Positions 1 to 8,693 of a stretch of 35,169 bases of DNA are shown piece by piece. Origin of the DNA: Chitinophagaceae bacterium (GTDB lineage Bacteria > Bacteroidota > Bacteroidia > Chitinophagales > Chitinophagaceae); contig SAIX01000088.1 of assembly GCA_004028765.1 (NCBI GenBank), forward strand, positions 1 through 35,169. Direction: 5' to 3'. The notes beneath the pieces are model-generated. The model saw nothing but the letters and a program-made list of their open reading frames with translations. It was not told where the DNA came from and did no database searches. The position numbers and the translations under genes were made by a program. Each line of letters starts with the position of its first letter. The first letter of the stretch is position 1.

Positions 1-3000
1 CGGTAACGAATCTCGGAGTGGTGAGCGGGGTATCATCCGGTACAGTCACGATCACTTATACGAACAGTAATGGCTGCGGTCAATCGGCATCCTTAACAGT
101 CAACCCTTTGCCTACGATCAGTGGGGTATCTTCATTATGCGTAGGGGCAACTACTACGTTGATAGGAAGTGCAACTGCCACTGCCACAAACCCATGGGTA
201 TCATCAAATACTTCCATCGCTTCTGTAACGAATGCTGGCGTAGTCACGGGGATATCTGCCGGAACTGTCACGATCACTTATACGAATAGTAATGGTTGTG
301 TACAAACAAAATCAGTTATTATAAATCCGCTACCAGTTATTGGAGGCAGTAATAGTATTTGTATTGGCTCTGTGACAACCTTAACCGGCACACCCAATGC
401 GGCTGCTGTGAATCCATGGGTATCATCAAATACATCCATCGCTTCTGTAACAAATGCTGGCGTGGTAAGTGGTATTGCAGCAGGTACTGTATCCATTACT
501 TATACCAATATCAATGGTTGCAGTCAGAACCTATCTTTTATAGTAAATGCACTGCCGGTTATCAACGGAACGTTGAGCGTTTGTACAGGCTCTGCTGTTA
601 CACTTTCGGGCTCAACGCCTGCAAACCCTGTTGCTCCCTGGCTTTCTTCTTCTTTATCTGTTGCTACTGTAAGCAGTCTCGGTATAGTAACGGGTGTGTC
701 AGCAGGAACAGCATCTATCACATATACCGATCTGAACGGTTGCAGGCAAACGGCTTCGGTTACCGTAAAACCATTGCCGGCTGCGCCAACAGCATCAAAT
801 AGTGGCCCTATTTGCGCAGGTGGCAGCCTTACACTCACGGCTTCAAATATTTCAGGCGCTGCTTATAACTGGTCCGGACCAAATGGGTTCACTGCCGGTA
901 TTCAGAATCCTACAATTATAAATGCAGGTACGGTTGCATCCGGTACTTATTCTGTGACCGCTACTGTAAACGGTTGTACTGGCAACGCAAGTATTACAAC
1001 TGCTGTAGTCAATATCGCTGTTACTACACCACTAGCCTCCAACAATGGCCCGGTATGTACCGGAGCAACGGTATCGCTTTCAACACCGTTGGTAGCGGGA
1101 GCAACCTATGCATGGTCGGGACCAAATGGATTCAGTGCTGCATCGCGAACACCGAGTTTGGTTGCAACGAGCAGCGGAACATATTCCGTAATTGTTACAG
1201 CTTCAAATGGTTGTTACAGTTCTCCCGGTACCACCAATGTAGTTGTTAATGCTCTGCCATCTGTCAGTATCACGGTTAACGGAAACACGGTTTTTTGCCA
1301 GGGAGATTCAGCAACTCTCACAGCAACTGCTGCCAGTAGTTATAGCTGGAGTTCCGGCAACATAACCCGTTCAATTATTGTTAAAACTGCTGGAATACGA
1401 TCGGTAACAATAACAGATGCCAACGGTTGTAGTAATACTTCGCAGCCTATCAGCATTACCGTTAATCCGGTTCCGTTGTTAGTGGTGAGTACGATCAGCC
1501 CAACCTGTGCACCTGCAACAACTGATATCACAACTGCTTCTGTTACTGCAGGCAGTACAGCGGGTACAATTCTATCTTATTGGAAAGATACAACAGCCCT
1601 CGTGGTACTTGTAAATCCATCAGCAATAAGTAATAGCGGCACTTATTATATCAAGTCCCTCACATCAGCGGGGTGCAGTACCGTTAAACCTGTAAAAGTT
1701 GTAATCAATCCTCAACCAGTTTTAGTGATAACGAATCCGGCTACGGTTTGTACACCCGATTCTATAAATCTTACGCTTGCAGGAGTTACTCTGGGAAGTT
1801 CAAACGGCACCCTATTGAGTTATTGGCAGGACTCGCTGGCAAGTACCATGTTATCAAAACCGGCATCCGTAAGAACCAGTGGTACGTATTATATCCGCTC
1901 AGTACTCATAACAACGGGATGCAGTATCATCAAACCGGTTAGTGTTACCATCAATCAATCACCTGTTGTTGTTATCAATGATCCGGCAGCGGTATGCCAG
2001 CCATCTGCCATTGATCTCACGGTTCCCTTAGTAACACAAGGAAGCGATACAAGCCTTGTGTTCAGCTATTGGGTAGATAGTGCCAATACCGTTGCACTGC
2101 TAACCCCTGCATCTGTAAAATCCAGCAGCAGGTATTTTATCCGGGGCACAGCAAATAACCGATGCTCAACCAGTAAGCCGGTTAACGTGATCGTAAATCT
2201 GTTACCCGTGGGTGATCTTGTCCGCCCATCCCCCACATATATCTGTGAGGGCAGCTACCGTCTCATCACAACAAAAGGAAATGCGGCTTCTTATCAGTGG
2301 TATCTGAACGGGCAACCCATCAATGGTGCAGTTGCTGATACTTTTGCTGCCACACAACAAGGGATTTATTCTGTTACTCTTATTTCAAAAGAAGGCTGCA
2401 GAACCGATGCAGGCACATCGGCACAATTAAGCATTCTTTTAAATCCGGCACTCCGGTTTACTGTTAACAAACGCTGTGCACTGGATCTGCTCAGCTTCAC
2501 CAACCTTACTGATACATCCTCTTCCGGTAATATAAGCTGGGCTTGGGATTTTGGTGACGGCACCACAGCTACCGGTTTTTCTACCACACATCGGTTTATG
2601 AATGGAGGTTCATTCCCTGTAACTCTGACTGCAACAAATAGTTCCTGCCCTTCTTTCAACCAAACACTTACCACGCAATATGGAATCCAGTTTCCTGTTC
2701 CCGGAATCCGTTATGACACAGTGTATGCAGTCGCGGGGAAAGATATCATTGTAAATGCGCGGCAGATCGGCAATAAATACCAATGGTTGCCGACAACGGG
2801 ATTACGCAATGCTGGTTTTTCATCAGCAGTTGTAAATATTTCAAGTAATACAGATTATACCATTACAATCACCACCCTGCCAGGATGTGTTACAACTGAT
2901 TCGGTATATGTAAAAGTAATCACTGATGGAGAGATATTTGTTGCAGGCGGCTTTACTCCCAATGGAGATGGTAATAACGATAAAGCCTTTCCTCTTTTAA

Positions 3001-3209
3001 AAGGGGTAAGGCGGTTGGTTTACTTTAAAATATTCAATCGCTGGGGTAATCTTGTTTTTCAAACAAACGATGAAACACCTCAAAACGGATGGGATGGAAA
3101 TTATAACGGAAAACCACAACCGGTTGGTGCCTATACATGGATTGCTGAAGCGGTTGATGGGAATGGACAAATCATACGGCGCAGTGGCACACTTTCACTG
3201 ATCAGGTAA
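1..3209 (+). CDS. Multi-domain Ig-like adhesin with T9SS type B C-terminal domain (5' end outside window)
   Basis: The reading frame is open to the left edge, so the N-terminus and signal peptide are missing. The visible 1,068 or so residues are almost entirely repeats. First come about three and a half bacterial Ig-like (Big_2 type) repeats of about 74 aa with a SNTSIASVTNAGVV core and a NGC end. Next are two Ig-like repeats with a WSGPNGF motif, then three repeats of about 73 aa with SYW and GTYYI motifs. A PKD-like domain with WDFGDGT lies near residue 835. The last 90 residues match the gliding-motility-associated C-terminal (CHU_C) domain: FTPNGDGNND, FNRWG, GWDGNYNGKP and PVGAYTW. Such domains mark proteins exported by the type IX system to the cell surface. 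Paired Cys in each repeat suggest disulfides. The gene ends 1 nt before a PorP/SprF-like gene. Function is probably adhesion or gliding; the ligand is unknown. Confidence 0.93.
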   Translation, partial: VTNLGVVSGVSSGTVTITYTNSNGCGQSASLTVNPLPTISGVSSLCVGATTTLIGSATATATNPWVSSNTSIASVTNAGVVTGISAGTVTITYTNSNGCVQTKSVIINPLPVIGGSNSICIGSVTTLTGTPNAAAVNPWVSSNTSIASVTNAGVVSGIAAGTVSITYTNINGCSQNLSFIVNALPVINGTLSVCTGSAVTLSGSTPANPVAPWLSSSLSVATVSSLGIVTGVSAGTASITYTDLNGCRQTASVTVKPLPAAPTASNSGPICAGGSLTLTASNISGAAYNWSGPNGFTAGIQNPTIINAGTVASGTYSVTATVNGCTGNASITTAVVNIAVTTPLASNNGPVCTGATVSLSTPLVAGATYAWSGPNGFSAASRTPSLVATSSGTYSVIVTASNGCYSSPGTTNVVVNALPSVSITVNGNTVFCQGDSATLTATAASSYSWSSGNITRSIIVKTAGIRSVTITDANGCSNTSQPISITVNPVPLLVVSTISPTCAPATTDITTASVTAGSTAGTILSYWKDTTALVVLVNPSAISNSGTYYIKSLTSAGCSTVKPVKVVINPQPVLVITNPATVCTPDSINLTLAGVTLGSSNGTLLSYWQDSLASTMLSKPASVRTSGTYYIRSVLITTGCSIIKPVSVTINQSPVVVINDPAAVCQPSAIDLTVPLVTQGSDTSLVFSYWVDSANTVALLTPASVKSSSRYFIRGTANNRCSTSKPVNVIVNLLPVGDLVRPSPTYICEGSYRLITTKGNAASYQWYLNGQPINGAVADTFAATQQGIYSVTLISKEGCRTDAGTSAQLSILLNPALRFTVNKRCALDLLSFTNLTDTSSSGNISWAWDFGDGTTATGFSTTHRFMNGGSFPVTLTATNSSCPSFNQTLTTQYGIQFPVPGIRYDTVYAVAGKDIIVNARQIGNKYQWLPTTGLRNAGFSSAVVNISSNTDYTITITTLPGCVTTDSVYVKVITDGEIFVAGGFTPNGDGNNDKAFPLLKGVRRLVYFKIFNRWGNLVFQTNDETPQNGWDGNYNGKPQPVGAYTWIAEAVDGNGQIIRRSGTLSLIR
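196..520 (+). repeat. Near-identical 222-nt DNA repeat inside the adhesin
   Basis: The stretch beginning GGTATCATCAAATACTTCCA at 196 recurs at 418 with few changes, a period of 222 nt (74 codons). Conservation is high at the DNA level, including silent positions, over the first half of each unit. Flanking units at the left edge and near 640 are more diverged. This is the DNA form of the Big_2 repeats and implies recent duplication or gene conversion. Confidence 0.8.
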
Positions 3210-3210
3210 T

Positions 3211-4236
3211 ATGCAGATAACAAAGCAACGATATCCCCAAACTTGTATATTATCAGCACTGCTGTTATTGATGCATTGTTTTTTATTCGGACAGGACCCA
3301 CACTTCTCGCAATACTTCAGTTCGCCACTTACTTTCAATCCCTCACTAACAGGTTATTTTGAGGGCGGCACAAGGATGACGATGAACCTGCGGAAACAAT
3401 GGGCTTCTCTGGGAGATACTTATCTTACCGGTACAGCCTCGTTCGATACACATATCCTGCAAAACCGGATCAGTGCCAATGATAAATGGGGTCTTGGGGT
3501 TCATGCATTGTATGATCGTTCTGCCGATGGTGTTTTCAGGAATAACTATGTTGCACTATCAACCGCATTTAATAAAGGATTAGACGATGAAGGAATGCAC
3601 AGCCTGGGTATCGGCTTTCAGGCAGTGTATGGATATAGCCAGATCGACTTCAGGCGCATCAGCTTCAGCAACCAGTTTAATGGAAGCGGTTTTGATCTTA
3701 GTTTGCCCAGTGGCGAAACGGCCAATAACCGGCAGGCAAATTATTTTGATGTAAATGCCGGTGTTTTATATAATTTTTCTGACGAAACAGGCACACGCTT
3801 TACACTGGGCGCTTCGCTGTATCATATCCTTTCGCCTAAATTAGGTTTTTTTAGTACCGGCAACCAGTCTGTTATTCAGCAACGTTATGCCCTTCATGCG
3901 GGAACGAATTTTAAAACGGGAGAGAATAACCAGGTATTTCTGAGTACCCACTGGATGCAGCAGGGAAGTGCTGGCGAATTTGTGTTCGGAGGCATCTACG
4001 GTATCGCACTTGGCGTGGAAGAAAACCTATTGAATATCGGCGGCTTCTTCCGTGCAAAAGATGCATTCTATCCATATCTGGGAATACAAACATCCGATTG
4101 GCAGGTGGCGCTTAGTTACGATATCACTACTTCAGACCTCAATAAAGTTCAGCGCTACACCGGAAGTACCGAGCTTTCATTCCTTTATTATTTCAGGAAG
4201 ACAGAAAGGAAAAAGGGAATTCCCTGTTTTTTCTGA
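3211..4236 (+). CDS. PorP/SprF family type IX secretion membrane protein
   Basis: This 341-aa protein has a signal peptide (residues 1-27, hydrophobic stretch ending FLFGQ) followed by the family hallmark DPHFSQYFSSPLTFNPSLTG. The next segment, RMTMNLRKQWASLG, is also typical. The rest reads as alternating beta strands of an outer-membrane barrel. Length is in the usual range of about 300-350 aa. It starts 1 nt after the stop of the CHU_C-domain adhesin, an arrangement known from SprB/SprF in Flavobacterium, where the SprF-like protein helps its partner reach the cell surface through the T9SS. By position it is inferred to serve the upstream adhesin. It converges with the next gene, leaving 8 nt between stops. 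Confidence 0.93.
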   Translation: MQITKQRYPQTCILSALLLLMHCFLFGQDPHFSQYFSSPLTFNPSLTGYFEGGTRMTMNLRKQWASLGDTYLTGTASFDTHILQNRISANDKWGLGVHALYDRSADGVFRNNYVALSTAFNKGLDDEGMHSLGIGFQAVYGYSQIDFRRISFSNQFNGSGFDLSLPSGETANNRQANYFDVNAGVLYNFSDETGTRFTLGASLYHILSPKLGFFSTGNQSVIQQRYALHAGTNFKTGENNQVFLSTHWMQQGSAGEFVFGGIYGIALGVEENLLNIGGFFRAKDAFYPYLGIQTSDWQVALSYDITTSDLNKVQRYTGSTELSFLYYFRKTERKKGIPCFF

Positions 4237-4244
4237 GCAGCAGG

Positions 4245-4667
4245 TTATTTTTTGGCTTTCGCGGCTTTTTTCGCAGCAGGCTTGCTCTTCACTTCTTTTA
4301 CCTCTTTGCTTTTTTTAGCGGTCTTCGCTTCTTTTGAAGCTTTTGTTTCTTTCACAACTTCTGCAATGGCCGGCTCCGACAAACTAAGCAGGCTGTTGCT
4401 TCCTCCGAAAACATTGGGCAGTTCACCATCCGCAGCAGGATCATTCAGCCACTCATTTGCGTTAACAAGATATTTGAATTCGTGCTGGCTGTTTTTGGGG
4501 AGTGTGATCTCGGCACTGAAACTGCCGTCTTTTTTCTTGCTCATGATCACTGAATTCTGCCAGTCGCTGTTCAGGCCAAGAATTTCAACGGTTTCAGCAT
4601 TCTCAACAGCGAATGAAAATTTTACTTTACAGTAATCTTTTGTTTTGAGGTATGTTTTCTGGATCAT
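4245..4667 (-). CDS. E-set / CBM48-like (isoamylase early-set) protein with lysine-rich tail
   Basis: This 140-aa protein has no signal peptide and is likely cytoplasmic. Residues 1-100 resemble the glycogen-binding E-set fold of AMPK beta and isoamylase N-termini: KVKFSFAVENAETVEILGLN, then a short strand hairpin, HEFKYLVNANEWLNDPAAD and a final FGGSNSLL. From about residue 106 to the end the chain is almost only Lys, Ala, Glu and Ser in KK/AK repeats, like histone H1-type tails seen in other Bacteroidota proteins. The tail suggests binding to nucleic acid or another polyanion. Partner and role are unknown. The gene stands alone between two plus-strand units. Confidence 0.78.
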   Translation of the reverse strand: MIQKTYLKTKDYCKVKFSFAVENAETVEILGLNSDWQNSVIMSKKKDGSFSAEITLPKNSQHEFKYLVNANEWLNDPAADGELPNVFGGSNSLLSLSEPAIAEVVKETKASKEAKTAKKSKEVKEVKSKPAAKKAAKAKK

Positions 4668-4729
4668 TGCGTTATTTTCTACCCCTTAATACCGTTTCCA
4701 CCCAAAAGTAACCCGCAGAAACCGCATTA

Positions 4730-4759
4730 TTTGGATATGATCATACATATATAACTTTA
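4730..4759 (+). promoter_or_regulatory. Probable Bacteroidota promoter for the LytS/LytTR unit
   Basis: TTTG at 4730-4733, an 18-nt spacer and TAACTTTA at 4752-4759 match the Bacteroidota sigma consensus TTTG / TAnnTTTG (last base A). The spacing equals that of the tRNA-Asn promoter in this window. Transcription would start near 4766, leaving a leader of about 110 nt before the kinase. Confidence 0.5.
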
Positions 4760-4765
4760 AACACT

Positions 4766-4879
4766 GTGAAAAACACCGATACGAACAGTTGTGAGCCCGA
4801 TCGTTTCATCTATGCAAAAGCTTCTCTTATCGGTGCATCATTTGCTGCAATACCTGCTATAATGTTATTTGTACCATGA
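4766..4879 (+). CDS. Possible 37-aa membrane peptide overlapping the kinase start
   Basis: A GTG-initiated frame encodes 37 aa with a polar start (KNTDTNSCEPDRF) and a hydrophobic second half (SLIGASFAAIPAIMLFVP), as expected of a one-TM peptide. Its TGA overlaps the kinase ATG as ATGA, the same overlap that links kinase and regulator. Against it: the predicted transcription start falls on the GTG, there is no ribosome binding site, and the frame stays open upstream without an ATG. It could be a chance frame in a leader. Confidence 0.28.
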   Translation: MKNTDTNSCEPDRFIYAKASLIGASFAAIPAIMLFVP

Positions 4880-5955
4880 ACCGCCCCCGGCTACTTACCA
4901 TTTTGGCCCATCTGATCGGATGGCTGATGTTCCAAAGCCTCCCTATGGCTTTTATGCTGACGCAATCCGGCGGTCAGCAGGTATCCGAAGTACTTACCTC
5001 GGTTCAGTACTGGCAGTTCTTTTTGTTTTTTGTCGCCATCTTCTATATACACAATGCCGTATTACCGTTCATATTCAAACCCGGTAAAAGATGGATATAC
5101 ATTGTATCCTTTATACTCATGTTTATTGCCATGGCCTGGCTGCGCCCATTTGAACAGATGGTGAACGTATTCCGCAGTTTTCATGTGGACATGCAGTTGC
5201 TCGCACCCGTAGGCATGCGGCCGCCCGGTGCAGGAGCCATGCCCCCGCAAAACATGCAGCGCCCTTTTGTGGATGTGGTAAGTGTTGTTTTTTTCCTGAT
5301 GATCGTGGTGCTGGGCGCTTTGCTTGAGTTAACAAAACGCTGGCGCGATTCAATGCAACGTGCCATCAGGGCCGAGGCCGACAGGGTGCAGGCCGAACTT
5401 TCTTTTCTGCGTGCACAGATCAACCCGCATTTTCTCTTTAATACACTGAACAATATTTATTCGATGGCCATGACGGGTAACCAGCATACTGCAGGCACCA
5501 TTATGAAACTTTCGAACATTATGCGGTATGTGACCGATGAAGCACATGAAGATTTTGTTTCCCTGCAGAATGAGGTGGATTGTATCAGCGACTATATCGA
5601 CCTGCAGCAACTCAGGCTGGGTAAAAAAGTGAAACTGGCTTATTCGGTAAAAGGCGATCTTGAAAACAAACACATCGCACCCCTGCTGCTCATGACTTTT
5701 ATCGAGAACGTATTCAAATACGGCACGAGTAACCATGAAGCCGCCGAAATCATCATCGCCATTGAAGTGGAAGAAAAACAGCTCCGTTTTTTTTCGCAGA
5801 ACCCTTTGTTCGCCACCGGGCGAAAAGCAGAACGAACCGGGATCGGCATCGCCAATACGCGTAAACGGCTGCACCATTTGTACCCCGGCCATCACCAGTT
5901 AAGCATCACCCGCGGAAATAACCTGTTCTCTGTACATTTAACACTGGATATATGA
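4876..5955 (+). CDS. LytS-type sensor histidine kinase (His_kinase PF06580 family)
   Basis: This 359-aa protein has four likely membrane helices (about residues 5-30, 44-66, 72-90 and 131-151). A Met/Pro/Gly-rich loop (about 105-130, with VGMRPPGAGAMPPQNM) separates helices 3 and 4. A short coiled segment follows, then the H-box QINPHFLFNTLNNIYSM with the phospho-acceptor His185, the N-box TFIENVFKYG with Asn278, and the G-box TGIGIANTRKRL around 321-332. These are hallmarks of LytS/YehU kinases. It overlaps the next gene by ATGA and almost certainly phosphorylates that regulator. No extracytoplasmic sensor domain is present beyond the loop. The signal is unknown. Confidence 0.94.
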   Translation: MNRPRLLTILAHLIGWLMFQSLPMAFMLTQSGGQQVSEVLTSVQYWQFFLFFVAIFYIHNAVLPFIFKPGKRWIYIVSFILMFIAMAWLRPFEQMVNVFRSFHVDMQLLAPVGMRPPGAGAMPPQNMQRPFVDVVSVVFFLMIVVLGALLELTKRWRDSMQRAIRAEADRVQAELSFLRAQINPHFLFNTLNNIYSMAMTGNQHTAGTIMKLSNIMRYVTDEAHEDFVSLQNEVDCISDYIDLQQLRLGKKVKLAYSVKGDLENKHIAPLLLMTFIENVFKYGTSNHEAAEIIIAIEVEEKQLRFFSQNPLFATGRKAERTGIGIANTRKRLHHLYPGHHQLSITRGNNLFSVHLTLDI

Positions 5956-6662
5956 ATACTCTGCTGAAATGTATCGCAATAGATGATGAGCCGCTGGCAC
6001 TGGAACTGATCAGTTCTTATATCAAGCAGGTACCCGAGCTGCAACTCATTCAAACCTTTGATGATGCCATCAGTGGTGGTGAATTCCTGCGCAATAACCC
6101 GGTGGATATCCTTTTTATCGATATCAATATGCCCGATATCACCGGGGTTGAACTCGTTCGTTCGTTGAAGAACAAACCTGCTACCATTTTCACAACTGCC
6201 TATAAAAAATTCGCTTTTGATGGTTTCGAACTGGAAGCGGTGGATTATCTCCTGAAGCCCATTTCACCTGAACGTTTCCGGCGCGCTGTACAAAAAGCGC
6301 TCGAATTCCATTCGCTGAAAAACAGTGATAAAAAAGAAAACGAGCAGCATTTTTTTGTACGCTCCGAATACCGCATGGTAAAAATCGATGTTGAAGCGAT
6401 CGAATATATTGAAGGACTGGAAGATTATATCCGCATCCATCTGACGGGTACAAAACCGGTAATGACTTTGATGACATTGAAATCTGTTGTCGAAAAACTC
6501 CCCCCCGATCAGTTCCGCCGTATCCATCGCAGCTATATCGTTCCGGTAAAAAAAGTACGGTCCATCCTCAACCGCAAACTCACGCTCCACAATGGCACAG
6601 AACTGCCCATCAGCGACAGCTATGCATCTTTTGTAAATGAGTGGCAGCAAAAGGGACTTTAG
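5952..6662 (+). CDS. LytTR-family response regulator
   Basis: This 236-aa protein has an N-terminal receiver domain with acidic DDE at 11-13, phospho-acceptor Asp57 in FIDINMPDITG, Thr81/Thr82 and Lys102 in YLLKP. A LytTR DNA-binding domain follows from about 135 to the end (FFVRSEYRMVKIDVEAIEYI, then FRRIHRSYIVP and a final basic strand region). The start overlaps the kinase stop (ATGA), giving a two-gene cassette. LytTR regulators usually bind paired direct repeats upstream of a few target genes; the targets are not identifiable here. It converges with the next gene across 42 nt without a strong terminator hairpin. Confidence 0.95.
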   Translation: MNTLLKCIAIDDEPLALELISSYIKQVPELQLIQTFDDAISGGEFLRNNPVDILFIDINMPDITGVELVRSLKNKPATIFTTAYKKFAFDGFELEAVDYLLKPISPERFRRAVQKALEFHSLKNSDKKENEQHFFVRSEYRMVKIDVEAIEYIEGLEDYIRIHLTGTKPVMTLMTLKSVVEKLPPDQFRRIHRSYIVPVKKVRSILNRKLTLHNGTELPISDSYASFVNEWQQKGL

Positions 6663-6704
6663 CAAACAGCTTCTGTGCGCCTGCTGCCGAACCATACAAA
6701 ACAG

Positions 6705-7442
6705 TTAGGGGTTGTGTTTGTCGAGATAGGCGATAAGGTCTGTCACTTCATGCTTATTGCGCACATTCAGTTTGTGCTTATCGGCATAGGTGCTGATGAT
6801 CTCAGCATAAGCCGGTAAGGTTTTTTTGATAGAAGGGAGCGCCTGCTTTAAAGGAACCAGCAGCTTTTCTTTGGGCTGGTACACATACAACTGCTGTTCA
6901 AGTGAAAAAGACCGTTCACGGCTGCTGCCGTAATTGAAGATTTCTTTGATCTTTTTATAATTCCATTGTAACAACTGGATATTATCTCCTTCGTACAATA
7001 CCTCATACAGACTGAGCTCGTTCTGGTTGTCAATGGCAGGATAGCCACTTTTAAAATGATAGGTATAATCATCACCGTCTGCATCAGGAAGGGTTACTTC
7101 AAAAGAAGCTACGGGTAATACGACCTGGAATAATTTCTTTTCAGCTGTATAATACAGTTTATTCTCACAAAGGGAGAAATTCATTTTTTCTATCTTCAGC
7201 TTCTGCCCGCTCAGAAAGGTCACCAAACCGGCACCCCAGCCATTTTGTAACATGGGCGTACCCTGCACACCCATTTCTTCGGCAGTTTTAATGCGGTTAC
7301 CTTCTGTGTCATACCATTCAAAAAAACGCATGGCGCCGCCACTGCCGATATAACTTGTATTTGCCCCGAGGGTTTGCGTAAAAACTGGCTGACTAAATAA
7401 AATCAGCAACACCAGGCTCAGCAGGCAGGATAGGCGTTTCAT
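6705..7442 (-). CDS. Secreted protein of unknown function
   Basis: This 245-aa protein has a clear signal peptide (KRLSCLLSLVLLILFSQPVFTQ, cleaved near residue 23). I do not recognise the rest. It holds FFEWYDTEGNRIKTAEEMGVQGTP near 40-63, several beta-rich segments, and a charged C-terminal part (KKTLPAYAEIISTYADKHKLNVRN) with predicted helices. There is no lipobox and no T9SS C-terminal signal, so a periplasmic location is likely. It is transcribed alone on the minus strand. Confidence 0.8.
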   Translation of the reverse strand: MKRLSCLLSLVLLILFSQPVFTQTLGANTSYIGSGGAMRFFEWYDTEGNRIKTAEEMGVQGTPMLQNGWGAGLVTFLSGQKLKIEKMNFSLCENKLYYTAEKKLFQVVLPVASFEVTLPDADGDDYTYHFKSGYPAIDNQNELSLYEVLYEGDNIQLLQWNYKKIKEIFNYGSSRERSFSLEQQLYVYQPKEKLLVPLKQALPSIKKTLPAYAEIISTYADKHKLNVRNKHEVTDLIAYLDKHNP

Positions 7443-7556
7443 GGCTTACTCGTTTGTGTTTTAAAGTTAAGAAGAATCTTCCCCGGCGTAAAATTTTCGG
7501 TGTTAATCTTTGCCGGTCTCCTCGGGCGAAACACTTATATTCGTAATCACTCACTA

Positions 7557-8066
7557 ATGCTGTTTGCTTTGAAAAAAAGAGCCGATTATATTACCTGGGA
7601 CGAATACTTTATGGGTGTTGCCCTTCTCTCGGCCCGCCGCAGTAAAGACCCCAATACGCAAGTGGGTGCCTGTATCGTAAATGCACAGAATAAAATTGTT
7701 GGTGCTGGTTATAATGGATTACCAATGGGTTGTGATGATGACAGCTATCCATGGTCAAAGCAGGGAGAATTCCTCGCCACCAAGTATCCCTATGTATGCC
7801 ATGCCGAACTGAATGCCATCCTGAATAATATCGGGATGGATTTAAAAGGTTGTAAAATATATACGGCCCTCTTCCCTTGTCATGAATGCAGTAAAGCCAT
7901 CATACAATCGGGTATCAGGGAAGTGGTTTTCCTGTCGGATAAATATGAGGGAACCGATTCCACCAAAGCTTCGCGGATGATGCTATCGAGTGCAGGCGTG
8001 CTTTGCCGGAAAGTGGAGGTATCTATTCCTTCCCTGCTTTTATCGTTTAATGAAAAAGATGTTTGA
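7557..8066 (+). CDS. Deoxycytidylate (dCMP) deaminase family protein
   Basis: This zinc-dependent deaminase converts dCMP to dUMP for dTMP synthesis. The 169-aa product carries the zinc motifs CHAELNAI (His82 ligand, Glu84 proton shuttle) and PCHEC (Cys108 and Cys111). The dCMP-deaminase signatures DPNTQVGACIVN and GYNGLP also appear. The ATG at 7557 is chosen over an in-frame GTG at 7500 because the family starts shortly before the ITWDEYFM segment. A promoter-like AATCTTTG lies at 7505-7512. The secreted RidA-like gene follows after 21 nt on the same strand; a functional link between them is not obvious. Confidence 0.92.
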   Translation: MLFALKKRADYITWDEYFMGVALLSARRSKDPNTQVGACIVNAQNKIVGAGYNGLPMGCDDDSYPWSKQGEFLATKYPYVCHAELNAILNNIGMDLKGCKIYTALFPCHECSKAIIQSGIREVVFLSDKYEGTDSTKASRMMLSSAGVLCRKVEVSIPSLLLSFNEKDV

Positions 8067-8087
8067 CCCATTGCACAATCCCTGACC

Positions 8088-8606
8088 ATGAAAAAAATAC
8101 TTGCCCTCTGCCTGTTGTTAATTACACAGCAACTCACCGCACAGCAAAACCCCGAAGCAAAACTCAAAGAAATGGGCATTACGCTGAGCGCACCTTCTGC
8201 ACCCGTTGCGAACTATGTAAAATTTGTACGTACCGGCAACCTTGTTTTTTTATCGGGCCATGGCCCGGAAGATAAGATCAAAGGAGGTTATGTCATCGGC
8301 AAACTTGGAAAAGACATGGGTATAGAAGAAGGTTATGCGGCAGCAAAGCTAACAGGCATCTCTCTCTTAAGTACGCTGAAAGCAGCCATAGGTGACTTGT
8401 CGAAAGTAAAACGAATTGTAAAAGTGCTGGGGATGGTGAATTGTACGGATAATTTTGCCGACCAGCCAAAAGTGATCAATGGTTTTTCTGACCTGATGGT
8501 AGCAGTATTCGGCGATGCAGGCCGGCATGCACGCAGCGCCGTGGGCATGGCTTCACTTCCTATGAATATGGCAGTGGAAATTGAAATGGTGGTGGAAGTG
8601 GAATAA
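8088..8606 (+). CDS. RidA/YjgF-YER057c-UK114 family protein with signal peptide
   Basis: The mature part of this 172-aa protein follows the RidA fold: EAKLKEMGITLSAPSAPVANYV, NLVFLSGHGPED, then LGMVNCTDNFADQPKVINGFSDLM, GRHARSAVGMASLPMNMAVEIEMV. Canonical RidA deaminates reactive enamines and imines in the cytoplasm. Here residues 1-19 form a signal peptide ending LTAQQ, so the protein should be periplasmic. The usual catalytic Arg environment appears as RHARSAVG; the GxPxNxxxE-like end is present as SLPMNMAVEIE. It lies 21 nt after the dCMP deaminase gene. Activity on imines in the periplasm is not established from sequence. Confidence 0.9.
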   Translation: MKKILALCLLLITQQLTAQQNPEAKLKEMGITLSAPSAPVANYVKFVRTGNLVFLSGHGPEDKIKGGYVIGKLGKDMGIEEGYAAAKLTGISLLSTLKAAIGDLSKVKRIVKVLGMVNCTDNFADQPKVINGFSDLMVAVFGDAGRHARSAVGMASLPMNMAVEIEMVVEVE

Positions 8607-8693
8607 CATTTTACCGTACTATAAGAGATACCGGCCGTTTTTAACAGCTGCAAGCTTTGGTGTCCTGTACCTTTAGTATGATCCTGAAATTAT

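Noticed and set aside
5350..5895. 181-codon minus-strand frame opposite the LytS kinase
   Set aside because: It is a shadow of the conserved H-, N- and G-box coding region.
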